From assembly GCA_016931225.1 (NCBI GenBank), contig JAFGFE010000044.1:1-32965 (forward strand): a stretch of DNA of 32,965 nucleotides, given 5' to 3'. This stretch comes from Candidatus Zymogenaceae bacterium (GTDB taxonomy: Bacteria; Desulfobacterota; Zymogenia; Zymogenales; Zymogenaceae). Position 1 is the first letter of the stretch. Each line of letters starts with the position of its first letter. Shown here piece after piece: positions 15,885 through 24,103 of this stretch. Both the position numbers and the translations under genes were made by a program. The notes beneath the pieces were generated by a model. That model searched no databases. It worked only from the letters and a program-made list of their open reading frames with translations, and was not told where the DNA came from.

Positions 15885-17027
15885 ATGGCAAGTCTTCACC
15901 AATTGCTGAAAATAATGGTGGAAAAGGGGGCGACGGACCTTCATGTAACCACCGGCTCGCCGGCAATGCTGAGAATCGACGGCCTATTGGTTCCGATCTC
16001 AATGGAACCTCTCTCCGCGACGGACACGAAGAATTTATGCTACAGTATCCTCACGGATTCCCAGAAACACAAGTTTGAAGAGGAAAGCGAGCTGGACCTC
16101 TCCTTCGGCGTGAAGGGGCTTTCCCGGTTTCGCGGTAACATCTTCGTCCAGCGGGGGGCGATGGCGGCGGCCTTTCGCGTCATCCCCTATAAATTTATGA
16201 CATTCCAGGAGCTGGGACTGCCGCCGATCGCCGAAGAAATCTGCAAAAAGCCCCGGGGACTGGTCCTGATAACCGGTCCCACCGGGTCCGGCAAATCCAC
16301 GACGCTTGCCTCGATGATTAACAAGATCAACGAGGAACGTCATGAGCATATCATCACGATCGAAGACCCCATTGAATACCTCCACCCCCACAAAAATTGT
16401 ATCGTCAATCAGCGGGAAGTGGGGGCGGATACCCAGAGCTTTAAAAGCGCCCTGAAGTACATACTTCGTCAGGATCCAGACATCGTGCTGGTGGGAGAGA
16501 TTCGCGACCTCGAAACCATCGAGGCCGCGCTGACCACCGCGGAAACCGGTCACATAGTATTTGCCACTCTGCATACGAACAACGCCGTGCAGACCATCAA
16601 CCGTGTCATAGACGTGTTCCCGCCGTACGCCCAGCCCCAGGTCCGTGCCCAGATTTCCTTCGTGCTGGAGGCGGTGCTCTGCCAGCAGCTTCTTCCGAAG
16701 GCCGGGGGCAAGGGGAGGGTCCTTGCCCTGGAGGTCATGGTGCCAAACGCGGCCATCAGAAACCTGATTCGAGAGGACAAGATTCACCAGATATACTCGT
16801 CGATGCAGGTGGGCCAGATGAAATTTGGCATGCAGACGATGAACCAGTCCCTGTTCAGTCTCTATAACAAGGGACTGATTACGCTGGATATGGCGATGGG
16901 CAGATCGACGGACGCGGAAGAGCTTCGTCAGATGCTGTCGAAAGGCACCACCGTCGTGAAGAAAGGCGCGGCGCCCTCGGCCGGCAGCGGCGGAGGCGGC
17001 GGAGGCCCGAAGCCCGCGGCGCCGTAA
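15885..17027 (+). CDS. pilT: Type IV pilus retraction ATPase PilT
   Basis: PilT depolymerises pili and powers twitching motility. The 380-residue protein has the PilT N-terminal PAS-like domain (ATDLHVTTGSPAMLRIDG), Walker A GPTGSGKST at 131-139, Walker B DIVLVGEIRD around 199-208, the His box TGHIVFATLHTNNA and the PilT signature AIRNLIRE at 290-297. There is no CxxC pair, which separates it from PilB. The C-terminus carries an extra Gly-rich tail (GSGGGGGGPKPAAP) beyond the usual end. The start ATG at 15885 follows an AAGGATG ribosome-binding site, 55 bases after pilB, consistent with an operon. Confidence 0.95.
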   Translation: MASLHQLLKIMVEKGATDLHVTTGSPAMLRIDGLLVPISMEPLSATDTKNLCYSILTDSQKHKFEEESELDLSFGVKGLSRFRGNIFVQRGAMAAAFRVIPYKFMTFQELGLPPIAEEICKKPRGLVLITGPTGSGKSTTLASMINKINEERHEHIITIEDPIEYLHPHKNCIVNQREVGADTQSFKSALKYILRQDPDIVLVGEIRDLETIEAALTTAETGHIVFATLHTNNAVQTINRVIDVFPPYAQPQVRAQISFVLEAVLCQQLLPKAGGKGRVLALEVMVPNAAIRNLIREDKIHQIYSSMQVGQMKFGMQTMNQSLFSLYNKGLITLDMAMGRSTDAEELRQMLSKGTTVVKKGAAPSAGSGGGGGGPKPAAP

Positions 17028-17205
17028 TCCGGGTGGTATGATAAAATGGGAAAGGGTGGGGAATCGGCCGGTGTGTTAAACGGAAAAGACCGATTGTTTT
17101 AAGAGAGATATCGAAGACATGACAGGGAACAGGGTGGAGGGGAGGCAAGACACCGCCCGACGAAATACACATAGAATCAATCAAGCAAGGCCGTAGAGGA
17201 AAGAA

Positions 17206-18423
17206 ATGCCAGTATTCAAATACACAGGCAAGGATAGCTCGGGAAATAACAAAAGCGGAGAAATCGAGGCCGCAAACCAAGCGGCGGCGACGGCGATGCT
17301 TCGCCAGCAGAAGATTTCTCCCAGCTCCATAACGGAAAAGAAGAGCGAAGGCCTTTCCATGGAGATCACCATCCCGGGTCTGGAGGCGAAACCGGATAAA
17401 AAAGACCTGACAATTTTTACCCGACAGTTCGCCACCATGATCGACGCCGGTCTTCCCCTGGTTCAGTGCCTGGATATTCTTGCCAGCCAGCAGGAGAAAA
17501 AAACGTTTAAGATCATCATCACGAAGATCAAGGAAGACGTCGAATCCGGTTCCACGTTTGCCGACGCCCTGGCAAAGCACCCGAAACTGTTCGATTCTCT
17601 CTATGTGAACCTTGTGGCGGCGGGAGAGATCGGCGGTATTCTCGACACGATTCTCAACCGCCTGGCGGCGTATATTGAAAAGGCGGAGTCTCTGAAACGA
17701 AAGGTGAAGGGCGCCATGGTCTATCCGTCCACAATCATCGGCGTCGCCATCGTGGTTACGGCGTTGTTGTTGGTGTTTGTGGTTCCGATGTTCCAGGAGA
17801 TGTTTGAAGGCGCCGGTGTTCCCCTTCCCCTGCCGACTCAGATCCTCATCAATATCAGTGAGATGATCAAAAGCTATATCATCTTCGCGGTGGTCGGTAG
17901 CATTGTCGGCGTCATCGCGTTCATCTATTTTTACAGAACGCCCGCCGGGCGACGGATAGTGGATGAGTTGATGCTGAAACTCCCTGTCTTCGGGCCGCTG
18001 TTGATAAAGGTGGCCGTCGCCCGGTTCACCCGCACCCTCGGAACCATGATATCCAGCGGCGTTCCGATACTGGACGCCCTGGAGATCACCGCCAAGACAT
18101 CCGGAAACGTCATCGTTGAGCAGGACGTCATGAACACCAGGACCGGGATCACCGAGGGAAAAACCATCGCGGAGCCGTTGAGTCAGAGCAGGGTGTTCCC
18201 GCCGATGGTCGTCCAGATGGTCTCGGTGGGCGAGGCCACCGGTAATATGGACGCCATGCTCAACAAGGTCGCGGATTTCTATGACGACGAGGTGGACGTG
18301 GCGGTGGAAGCGCTGACGTCCTTGTTGGAGCCGATGTTGATGGTGTTTCTCGGTATCGTCGTGGGCGGTATGGTTATGGCGCTGTACCTGCCGATCTTCA
18401 ATATGGCCGAAGCCATGGGTTAA
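17206..18423 (+). CDS. pilC: Type IV pilus inner-membrane platform protein PilC
   Basis: PilC (GspF family) is the inner-membrane platform that couples the PilB/PilT motors to the pilus base. The 405-residue protein begins with the expected FKYTGKDSSGN motif. It contains two T2SSF domains (about 66-190 and 270-400), each with the pattern FTRQFATMIDAGLPLVQCLD or FTRTLGTMISSGVPILDALE, and three membrane helices at about 172-195, 222-243 and 376-396. Length is normal. The ATG at 17206 follows AGAGGAAAG. The 178-base gap from pilT contains a short inverted repeat AATCGG/CCGATT near 17074-17095 followed by GTTTT, which might attenuate the transcript. Confidence 0.95.
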   Translation: MPVFKYTGKDSSGNNKSGEIEAANQAAATAMLRQQKISPSSITEKKSEGLSMEITIPGLEAKPDKKDLTIFTRQFATMIDAGLPLVQCLDILASQQEKKTFKIIITKIKEDVESGSTFADALAKHPKLFDSLYVNLVAAGEIGGILDTILNRLAAYIEKAESLKRKVKGAMVYPSTIIGVAIVVTALLLVFVVPMFQEMFEGAGVPLPLPTQILINISEMIKSYIIFAVVGSIVGVIAFIYFYRTPAGRRIVDELMLKLPVFGPLLIKVAVARFTRTLGTMISSGVPILDALEITAKTSGNVIVEQDVMNTRTGITEGKTIAEPLSQSRVFPPMVVQMVSVGEATGNMDAMLNKVADFYDDEVDVAVEALTSLLEPMLMVFLGIVVGGMVMALYLPIFNMAEAMG

Positions 18424-18506
18424 ACGGCCGCGTATTCAACAACGGCGACCGACGGCACTCGGGATGGTCGCCGAAGGTTCAGTATATACACAGAGATATC
18501 TCTAAC

Positions 18507-18535
18507 AAGGGCGCTCGGATTTCCGAAGCGCCCTT
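18507..18535 (+). terminator. Strong GC-rich hairpin between pilC and the PilS-like gene
   Basis: The arms AAGGGCGCTCGGA and TCCGAAGCGCCCTT pair over about 13 bases with one bulged A and a very small loop. There is no T-run after it, so a classic rho-independent terminator is not certain. It ends only 5-11 bases before the GTG/ATG start of the next gene, where a ribosome-binding site should lie, so it could also control translation. Confidence 0.55.
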
Positions 18536-18546
18536 ATGGTGTGGGC

Positions 18547-20256
18547 ATGATCAAACACGTTGACGAACGCAAAAAAATCGATATCAAGAAGAACATCGAA
18601 TGGCTGATGTTCCTTCGCGTTGTCGTGATTTCTGTGCTGCTGGGAGCGTCGGTCATATTTCAATATACCGCCAAAGGAACGATAGCCTTCTTCGGCAGGG
18701 AACTGATATACCTGTACCTCCTCATCGGGTTCACCTATTTTCTGACCGGTGTGTATATCGTTATCATCCCCCGGGTGAAAAACCTGAGGGCGTTTGCATA
18801 TCTTCAGATATTCTGGGACGTGATGCTGATTACCGGGTTGGTTATTTTGACAGGCGGGATCGACAGTATCTTCACGTTTTTGTACATCCCCCTCATCATA
18901 GCCGCAAGTATTATACTTTATCGCTCAGGAGGCTTTATCATCGCGTCGATCTCCAGCATTCTATACGGGATCGTCGTCGATCTGATTTTTTTTGGCTTTA
19001 TTGCTCCATATGGTTCCACGGCCCGTCTGGAATACAGCGACAGTTATATTTTCTATAATATCTTTATTAATATCGCCGCATTCTACCTTGTGGCGTTTCT
19101 GTCGGGCTATCTGGCCGAACAGGTGAAAAGGACGGGCGAGGAACTTATTGAGAAGAGAATCGATTTTGAGGAGTTGAAGATTCTCAATAACGAAATCATG
19201 CAGAATATACAGACCGGCCTGATTACTATAAACAAGGACGGACAGATAATTTCCATCAACCGCCAGGCGGAGCTGATTACCGGCAAAAGCCTCAAGGAAG
19301 TATGGATGAGCCATATCGATGATGTGTTTCCGAACCTGCTGGAGAATGTGGACTTCCCAAACCTGGTGTATATGGAGCCGGGCCTCAATCGCTGGGATAA
19401 GGAGTTTATTTCACATACGGGTCGGAAGTACCAACTCGGATTTTCCATGTCTCCGCTGGCTACGCACACCGATGGAGAGACCGGGAAGGTCATACTCTTC
19501 CAGGACATCACCCGCATCAGGGAGATGGAACATGAGATCAAACGGTCCGACAGGCTCGCCACCCTGGGAAAGCTTGCCGCCAACCTCGCCCATGAGATCA
19601 GGAACCCTCTAGCGGCCATGAGCGGTTCCATCCAAATGCTCAATCAGGATATGTCGTTGTCGGGTGAGAACAAACATCTGATGAATATAGTTCTTCAGGA
19701 GATTGATCGATTGAATCACCTGATTACAGATTTTCTCATGTACGCCCGTCCCACTGAACCCAAACGCCATACGCTTGATCTGAAGAATGTTATCACTGAG
19801 ACCATCGCGCTTTTTCGTAACACTCCCAAGGGCACACATAATATATCAATCGAAACGGAGTTTTACGGCGACTCCGTAACCGACGGCGATTACATGCAGC
19901 TCAAGCAGGTGTTTTGGAATATATTTCTGAATTCCGCAGAGGCGATGCCCGAAGGAGGCGTTATTTCCGTTTCGATGCAAAACACGAATGATGCGGCGGA
20001 TGGCATGATTGAGACGAGGATTCGTGACACCGGCCCCGGAATCAACACGAAGATACGGGAGTTGGTTTTCGACCCCTTCTTTTCCACGAAGGACGGCGGC
20101 ACCGGCCTTGGCCTGTCGACGGTGAGGCAGATCATCGAGACCCACGGCGGTAGTGTCGTCGTCGGAAACGCCGATACGTCGGGGACGGAAATCATCATCC
20201 AGCTCAAGGGGCACAAAGAGGCGGTGTCGCCCGCCGATCCGGCGCCAAAAAAATAG
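18547..20256 (+). CDS. PilS-like sensor histidine kinase
   Basis: PilS normally phosphorylates PilR to control pilin expression. This ~569-residue protein has six membrane helices within about 22-190, a PAS domain (about 210-325; MQNIQTGLITINKDGQII), a HisKA domain with LAHEIRNPLAAM (phospho-acceptor His351 in the GTG-start numbering), N-box FWNIFLNSAEAM and G-boxes RDTGPGI and GGTGLGLS. This layout and its position after pilB-pilT-pilC match PilS. The start may be ATG 18547 or GTG 18541; neither has a good ribosome-binding site because a hairpin occupies the upstream bases. No PilR gene follows, so I leave the symbol blank. Its partner may lie elsewhere. Confidence 0.85.
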   Translation: MIKHVDERKKIDIKKNIEWLMFLRVVVISVLLGASVIFQYTAKGTIAFFGRELIYLYLLIGFTYFLTGVYIVIIPRVKNLRAFAYLQIFWDVMLITGLVILTGGIDSIFTFLYIPLIIAASIILYRSGGFIIASISSILYGIVVDLIFFGFIAPYGSTARLEYSDSYIFYNIFINIAAFYLVAFLSGYLAEQVKRTGEELIEKRIDFEELKILNNEIMQNIQTGLITINKDGQIISINRQAELITGKSLKEVWMSHIDDVFPNLLENVDFPNLVYMEPGLNRWDKEFISHTGRKYQLGFSMSPLATHTDGETGKVILFQDITRIREMEHEIKRSDRLATLGKLAANLAHEIRNPLAAMSGSIQMLNQDMSLSGENKHLMNIVLQEIDRLNHLITDFLMYARPTEPKRHTLDLKNVITETIALFRNTPKGTHNISIETEFYGDSVTDGDYMQLKQVFWNIFLNSAEAMPEGGVISVSMQNTNDAADGMIETRIRDTGPGINTKIRELVFDPFFSTKDGGTGLGLSTVRQIIETHGGSVVVGNADTSGTEIIIQLKGHKEAVSPADPAPKK

Positions 20257-20339
20257 TCTCTCGTTCGCTGGAATGTGATTCATCCAGAACGTCGTTATCA
20301 GTTCACATCCCTCCCTCGGTATCGTTTCTTAGAAATCGG

Positions 20340-20368
20340 TTGACTTTCAAAAAGACAGATGATACAGT
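20340..20368 (+). promoter_or_regulatory. Sigma70-type promoter for the receiver protein gene
   Basis: TTGACT (20340-20345) is separated by exactly 17 bases from TACAGT (20363-20368), about 70 bases upstream of the receiver gene. Five of six -35 positions and four of six -10 positions match. It implies that this gene is transcribed separately from the pil block, with a strong GGGAGGA ribosome-binding site at 20424-20430. Confidence 0.55.
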
Positions 20369-20438
20369 TTTTTATCGTTTTCCCCTGTGAATTTGTTACA
20401 CATCTTTTATCGTTGTTATTATCGGGAGGAATTCAGTC

Positions 20439-21035
20439 ATGCCGACATGGGAAATCGGGAAAATAGGCGACATTGCGCCGATTACGGTACTTCTTATCGA
20501 GAGCGATCAATCATACGCCCGGCTTATTAAAGAAATTATCTCCGGTATCTCCGAGAAAAGAGGCAACATCTTCGAGCTGAAACAGGCGGAATCGATGGAG
20601 GAGGGAATCGTCTTACTCAAGAACGATACAATCGATGTGGTGCTCCTGGAGCTGCAGCTTCCGGACAGCGAAGGCCTGTTCACGTTTTTGAAGGTCCACC
20701 ATGCGGAACCGGATGTGCCGGTGGTGGTTCTTTCGAGCCTGGAAGACGATGAAACGGCGGTTCTGGCCGTTAAGGAGGGGGCTCAGGATTACCTGTACAA
20801 GGCGGTTGTTACTCCCGGTGTCCTTGTCAGGTCCGTTCGGCATGCGGTTGAAAGGAAGCGCGCCCGAGATCAATATAATCGATCTATGGAGGAGATAGAA
20901 GAGCTTCTGGATAAAAGAACGGAACAGCTTGTCTTGACCCAACAGAAGCTCGACAGGCTTGAGGAATCGCAGCGGCGGCTCTCCAGCGAGCTGGGAAAAG
21001 TGCTCTCCGAGGTCAGATCGATGAAGAAGGATTGA
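20439..21035 (+). CDS. Receiver-domain protein with altered phospho-acceptor and coiled-coil tail
   Basis: This 198-residue protein has a receiver (CheY-like) fold over residues about 15-140, followed by a helical, charged tail (about 145-195; EEIEELLDKRTEQL, SQRRLSSELG) that looks like a coiled coil. The position normally held by the phospho-acceptor Asp is Glu71 (VVLLELQLPDSEG), and the acidic pair reads Glu21-Ser22 (LLIESDQ). The switch region residues (VVLSS, then Lys121 in DYLYK) are kept. The receiver is therefore probably not phosphorylated in the normal way and may be locked in one state. There is no DNA-binding domain. It follows a PilS-like kinase where PilR is often found. Confidence 0.82.
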   Translation: MPTWEIGKIGDIAPITVLLIESDQSYARLIKEIISGISEKRGNIFELKQAESMEEGIVLLKNDTIDVVLLELQLPDSEGLFTFLKVHHAEPDVPVVVLSSLEDDETAVLAVKEGAQDYLYKAVVTPGVLVRSVRHAVERKRARDQYNRSMEEIEELLDKRTEQLVLTQQKLDRLEESQRRLSSELGKVLSEVRSMKKD

Positions 21036-21351
21036 GACGGCACAGAGGTACGTATCGTATCCACGGATCAAAAACTCTTCCGGGATGCATCACGGAAGGA
21101 AGATGTGTGATCGTCTGTATCGACGAGGATGTACATATTGGGAGAGGCGATGTATGGGTGTGGCGGTGTGTTATCCTCTTCTTTCGCACACCGCGTGAGC
21201 TTGGTGTAAATCCGCGGATACTACAAAAACGGCGCCGGAATACAACGGTGTCGTTTTTGTACGAGTGTTTTGAAACGTCCGCTGTCACCTTCTCGCAGCT
21301 TTGATCAAACGTACCATCCCTTCGGATGAATTTCAGCGGGGATCCTCTCCG
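21036..21351. other. Convergent intergenic region
   Basis: This 316-base gap separates the receiver gene (+) from the V4R gene (-), which converge here. The only clear element is the bidirectional terminator at 21223-21260. Short open frames over the region show no recognisable protein character. Confidence 0.5.
21223..21260. terminator. Bidirectional rho-independent terminator
   Basis: The arms at 21223-21236 (ACAAAAACGGCGCC) and 21247-21260 (GGTGTCGTTTTTGT) pair along 14 positions with two G-T wobbles around a 10-base loop. The A-run on one side and the T-run on the other give a U-tract in both directions. It fits termination of the receiver gene on the forward strand and the V4R gene on the reverse strand. 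Confidence 0.75.
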
Positions 21352-21945
21352 TTACCGTTCCATCAGGGTGAAATAACAGGTGTCATCACCCTTTCCCATA
21401 CAGGAGATTTCGGTGGCTATGTATTTCCCCTTGCCGTACGCCCAGTCGGCGATATACGTCATAACACCGGCATAGACCGAGCACATGGGGCGGTCGGATG
21501 TGTAGTTCTCACACAGAAGACAGTCGAAGCAGTCGAAATCTACGGGAGCCGATTCCTTAACGACGAGCCTTCCCTTGCCGCTGGCGGCGACAAACAACTC
21601 CATCCCCTTCATAAACCGTTCGTGAGGATCCGGCAACTCCTTGAAATAATCAAGAATGTGGCCGATTTCGTCGGCGTATCGGAGGTTTGTGTAACCCAGA
21701 CGTCTCCAGATACCGATAGCTCCATTCAGGCCGACGAGATGTACCACTTCATCGTAGATCTTCGCTTGTTCGGGGACTGTGATGCATGGTTCTAGGTTGT
21801 ATTCAGGGGGATTTTCATACAGATTGTCCATCCCGATGTTTCTAAAAAGAATCTTCGCCCCGTTGTCTCCCATAATCTCCAACACGCCGTCGACTACCGC
21901 CCTGATTGCCATATTTGAAGTCATTTTTGTAATTTCCTCATTCAT
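21352..21945 (-). CDS. V4R-domain-like cysteine-rich protein
   Basis: This 197-residue protein ends in a cysteine-containing domain (Cys139, Cys142, Cys145 and Cys155, then Cys182 and Cys190). Its layout, with an MCSVYAGVMTYIADW helix followed by EISCMGKGDDTCYFTL, resembles the V4R (4-vinyl reductase) domain, a small-molecule or metal-binding module found in regulators and in Bch/methanogen proteins. The N-terminal part (MAIRAVVDGVLEIMGDNGAK) also fits that fold. I choose ATG 21945, which has AAAGGA seven bases upstream, over the TTG at 21966. It has its own promoter and an inverted repeat in the leader. It could be a ligand-binding sensor, but no ligand can be named. Confidence 0.7.
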   Translation of the reverse strand: MNEEITKMTSNMAIRAVVDGVLEIMGDNGAKILFRNIGMDNLYENPPEYNLEPCITVPEQAKIYDEVVHLVGLNGAIGIWRRLGYTNLRYADEIGHILDYFKELPDPHERFMKGMELFVAASGKGRLVVKESAPVDFDCFDCLLCENYTSDRPMCSVYAGVMTYIADWAYGKGKYIATEISCMGKGDDTCYFTLMER

Positions 21946-21966
21946 AGCTGGATCCTTTTGAGACAA

Positions 21967-21991
21967 TACCTGAAACAGCGCAATTCAGGTA
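21967..21991 (-). promoter_or_regulatory. Inverted repeat in the leader of the V4R gene (possible operator)
   Basis: TACCTGAA (21967-21974) and TTCAGGTA (21984-21991) form a perfect 8-base inverted repeat with a 9-base spacer. It lies between the predicted transcription start (near 22001) and the ribosome-binding site, a typical place for a repressor operator or a leader hairpin. Confidence 0.5.
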
Positions 21992-22007
21992 TAAAAATCC
22001 GTGCCGT

Positions 22008-22035
22008 ATTATACATAATAATGTCGATTTGGCAA
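22008..22035 (-). promoter_or_regulatory. Sigma70-type promoter for the V4R gene
   Basis: On the reverse strand, TTGCCA (22030-22035) is separated by 16 bases from a perfect TATAAT (22008-22013). The predicted start is about 55 bases upstream of the ATG at 21945. Confidence 0.65.
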
Positions 22036-22309
22036 GCATTAAAAATATGGAAGCATATCGTTGTGTGTGCTTAAAATCAACCTGCACATGTCAACGATCT
22101 TGTATACATGGTCTGCATAAACGACTCCCGGCGATGGTAAGACTGGGGGGGTGATATGGGGAGCCGTATAATCCTCGACTGGATGTAGTTTTATCTTCGA
22201 TACGGCGGATTTTTTTATCCTGTTTTGGCCGTGATCCTCTTTTGGTATCTCCGGGCCGACGACGATGCTTTTCGGGATGGAAGGTTTTCAGGTAAACCGG
22301 CGTCGATGA
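22036..22309. other. Intergenic stretch without recognised features
   Basis: Together with the promoter region to its left this makes a ~360-base gap between the V4R gene and the DUF6485 gene. It holds a G-run near 22145-22151. An imperfect hairpin, AAACC...GGTTT (22294-22323), overlaps the end of the DUF6485 gene. I see no gene in it. Confidence 0.4.
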
Positions 22310-22504
22310 TTACGACCAGGTTTCTATGAATCGTTTGAGCGAGCGGTCGTATGTGCGCTCCACGTCGTCGGGGAATAAACATGCCGGAAGCTCCTTTTTC
22401 TTCCAGTGATACTGGATACACTCACAGCACTTTCCCTTTCTGCTGCAGGGTTCATACGTACAGTTGCAGTGCTCCATGTTTTTTTCAACGTTGTCACACT
22501 TCAC
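22310..22504 (-). CDS. Small cysteine-rich DUF6485-type protein
   Basis: This 64-residue protein has eight cysteines (3, 13, 15, 20, 26, 27, 29 and 42) in the pattern [22 protein letters not shown], then [18 protein letters not shown] recognise this as the small family often labelled DUF6485, common in anaerobes, with no established function. The Cys spacing suggests metal binding, probably Zn or an Fe-S centre. It lies 50 bases downstream of the amidohydrolase-2 gene on the same strand and may be co-transcribed with it. Confidence 0.8.
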   Translation of the reverse strand: MKCDNVEKNMEHCNCTYEPCSRKGKCCECIQYHWKKKELPACLFPDDVERTYDRSLKRFIETWS

Positions 22505-22554
22505 GGCTGACTCTCCTCATGGGTGGTTCGGGTTCTGTGATGTGAGCGTATCCG

Positions 22555-23370
22555 TTACAGACCCAGCAGACGTTTCGGATTCGCCTCGGTCATCATGGTA
22601 AATGTGTCTTCTTTCAGGTTCAACTCCTTCAATTCGTTCATGATTCTCACCCGGGAAAGGAGCGGGTAATCACTGCCGAAAAGGACCTTCGCCTTCAGGT
22701 ATGAATTTGCGGCCTGGATGACGCCGGGGGGAATATGCCTGGGCGCCCACCCGGCGATGTTGAAATAGACAAACGGGTTTCTCCTGACCACCGCCAGCGC
22801 CTCCTCCCACCAGGGGTAGCCGAAATGGGCGATGATCAGGCTCAAGCCCGGAAAATCAACCGCCACGTCGTCCACAAAGAGGGGCCGGCAGTATCGTATC
22901 TTCGTGCCGGCGTGAAACTGGGTGCCGGTATGAAACAGTACCGGAACGCCCAGCTCCTGGGCGGCTTCATAGAACGGATATATCTTCGGATCATTGATAT
23001 CAAGGTCGATCAGGTGCGGCAGGAGCTTGAGCCCCTTGAGTCCTAGATCGGTAACGGCCTGCCTGAATTCCTTGACGCCGTTTTTCCCCTTGTGGGGATC
23101 GACGGAGGCAAATCCGATGAAGCGGTCGGGATATGTGGAGATGCTTTGGGCTACCAGGTCGTTGGAGACCCGGTATTGATGAATGGTCTCGGCGTCCACC
23201 GCCACGATGACCGATTTGTCCACCCCCGCTTCATCCATGTCTTTGATGATGTCCTCGATGGTGGGCATGCCCATTTCGCCGAACATGTGTTTGTAACTCT
23301 CGGCCATTTTCTCAGGCAATGATTCAATGGCCTCCTTCGTCCAGAGCTGTGAGTGAGTATCTATGATCAT
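22555..23370 (-). CDS. Amidohydrolase-2 (ACMSD-like) TIM-barrel protein
   Basis: This ~271-residue protein fits the amidohydrolase-related family that includes ACMSD-type decarboxylases. Numbered from ATG 23370 it shows IDTHSQLW (His6, Gln8), VPVLFHTGTQ (His147), LSLIIAHFGYPWWEEAL (His182) and KVLFGSDYPL (Asp234). The first metal motif is normally HxH but here is HxQ, so metal binding may be weaker or altered. I place the start at 23370 because the motif IDTH lies at the extreme N-terminus in this family and an AGGGGAG ribosome-binding site precedes it; the frame is open further upstream without coding character. Cytoplasmic; the substrate is unknown. Confidence 0.82.
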   Translation of the reverse strand: MIIDTHSQLWTKEAIESLPEKMAESYKHMFGEMGMPTIEDIIKDMDEAGVDKSVIVAVDAETIHQYRVSNDLVAQSISTYPDRFIGFASVDPHKGKNGVKEFRQAVTDLGLKGLKLLPHLIDLDINDPKIYPFYEAAQELGVPVLFHTGTQFHAGTKIRYCRPLFVDDVAVDFPGLSLIIAHFGYPWWEEALAVVRRNPFVYFNIAGWAPRHIPPGVIQAANSYLKAKVLFGSDYPLLSRVRIMNELKELNLKEDTFTMMTEANPKRLLGL

Positions 23371-23587
23371 GAGAATGCTCCCCTTGCTTGAAAAACGATG
23401 GGGTATCCTATCACAACAGACCCGTGAAGGCAAGGGGTGAAGGGAGCTCCCTTTTCCTCATGCACTTCCGGGTCGGTCGGGATGCGGCGTCCCGGTGTGG
23501 GTACGAGCAAAGGCATCTTTCGGATGTGGGGCGCCGGGTCGACGCGTTGATTTTTTTGATTAATGGGATCGAAAAGGAAAAGGGGCG

Positions 23588-23604
23588 CCGGTGAATGTTA
23601 CCGG
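23588..23604 (-). terminator. Possible terminator after mobB
   Basis: The sequence CCGGTAACATTCACCGG on the reverse strand forms a short imperfect hairpin starting five bases past the mobB stop codon. It is followed by CGCCCCTTTTCC. The T-run is short and offset, so termination is only plausible. Confidence 0.35.
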
Positions 23605-23608
23605 AAGG

Positions 23609-24103
23609 TCAGCGGCCCAGGATTTTTTCCGCGATCAAATCCGCCATCCGCGAGGGATCGTCCAGGGGGAGCACCGGGACGGTTGCTTGAAGATCGGTAT
23701 CGGCGGCTACGGCGAAGAGGGTGTCGTCGTTTGAGCACAAAAGGGATTCATGCACGCCCTTTCTGAACACCTCGATCTTCGGGTGGATGTCGTTTTTATA
23801 CCCCTCCGAGAGGATCAGGTCCGCATCGCGGCCGAATCGATCTCTGATTTCTACGAGGGTCAGGTCGTGGTCGGTGTCGGCGATGACGGCGATCTTCTCC
23901 GGCGATGATATGATAGCGGCAGCCGCCCCGGCCTGCTTGAGGCGAAAGCTGTCCTTGCCGGGCTTGTCCACCTCGAAGCCGTGGACATCGTGCTTGACGA
24001 TGGTTATGCGTACGCCCCGTTTTACCAGCTCCGGTATAAGCCGTTCCAGGTAGGTGGTCTTGCCGCTGTCGGAATACCCGACGACGCTGAGAATCGGGAT
24101 CAT
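23609..24103 (-). CDS. mobB: Molybdopterin-guanine dinucleotide biosynthesis adaptor MobB
   Basis: MobB is a GTP-binding protein that assists MobA in making the bis-MGD form of the molybdenum/tungsten cofactor. This 164-residue protein starts MIPILSVVGYSDSGKTT with the Walker A loop at 9-17, followed by RGVRITIVKHDVHGFEVDKPGKDS (split over 30-53), which carries the typical KHD/H motif, and FRLKQAGAAAAIISSPE. The segment DLILSEGYKNDIHPKIEVFR is also characteristic. Its start overlaps the end of mobA by four bases (ATGA), so the two are translationally coupled. It implies that the organism makes a molybdo- or tungstoenzyme, such as formate dehydrogenase, elsewhere in the genome. Confidence 0.93.
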   Translation of the reverse strand: MIPILSVVGYSDSGKTTYLERLIPELVKRGVRITIVKHDVHGFEVDKPGKDSFRLKQAGAAAAIISSPEKIAVIADTDHDLTLVEIRDRFGRDADLILSEGYKNDIHPKIEVFRKGVHESLLCSNDDTLFAVAADTDLQATVPVLPLDDPSRMADLIAEKILGR

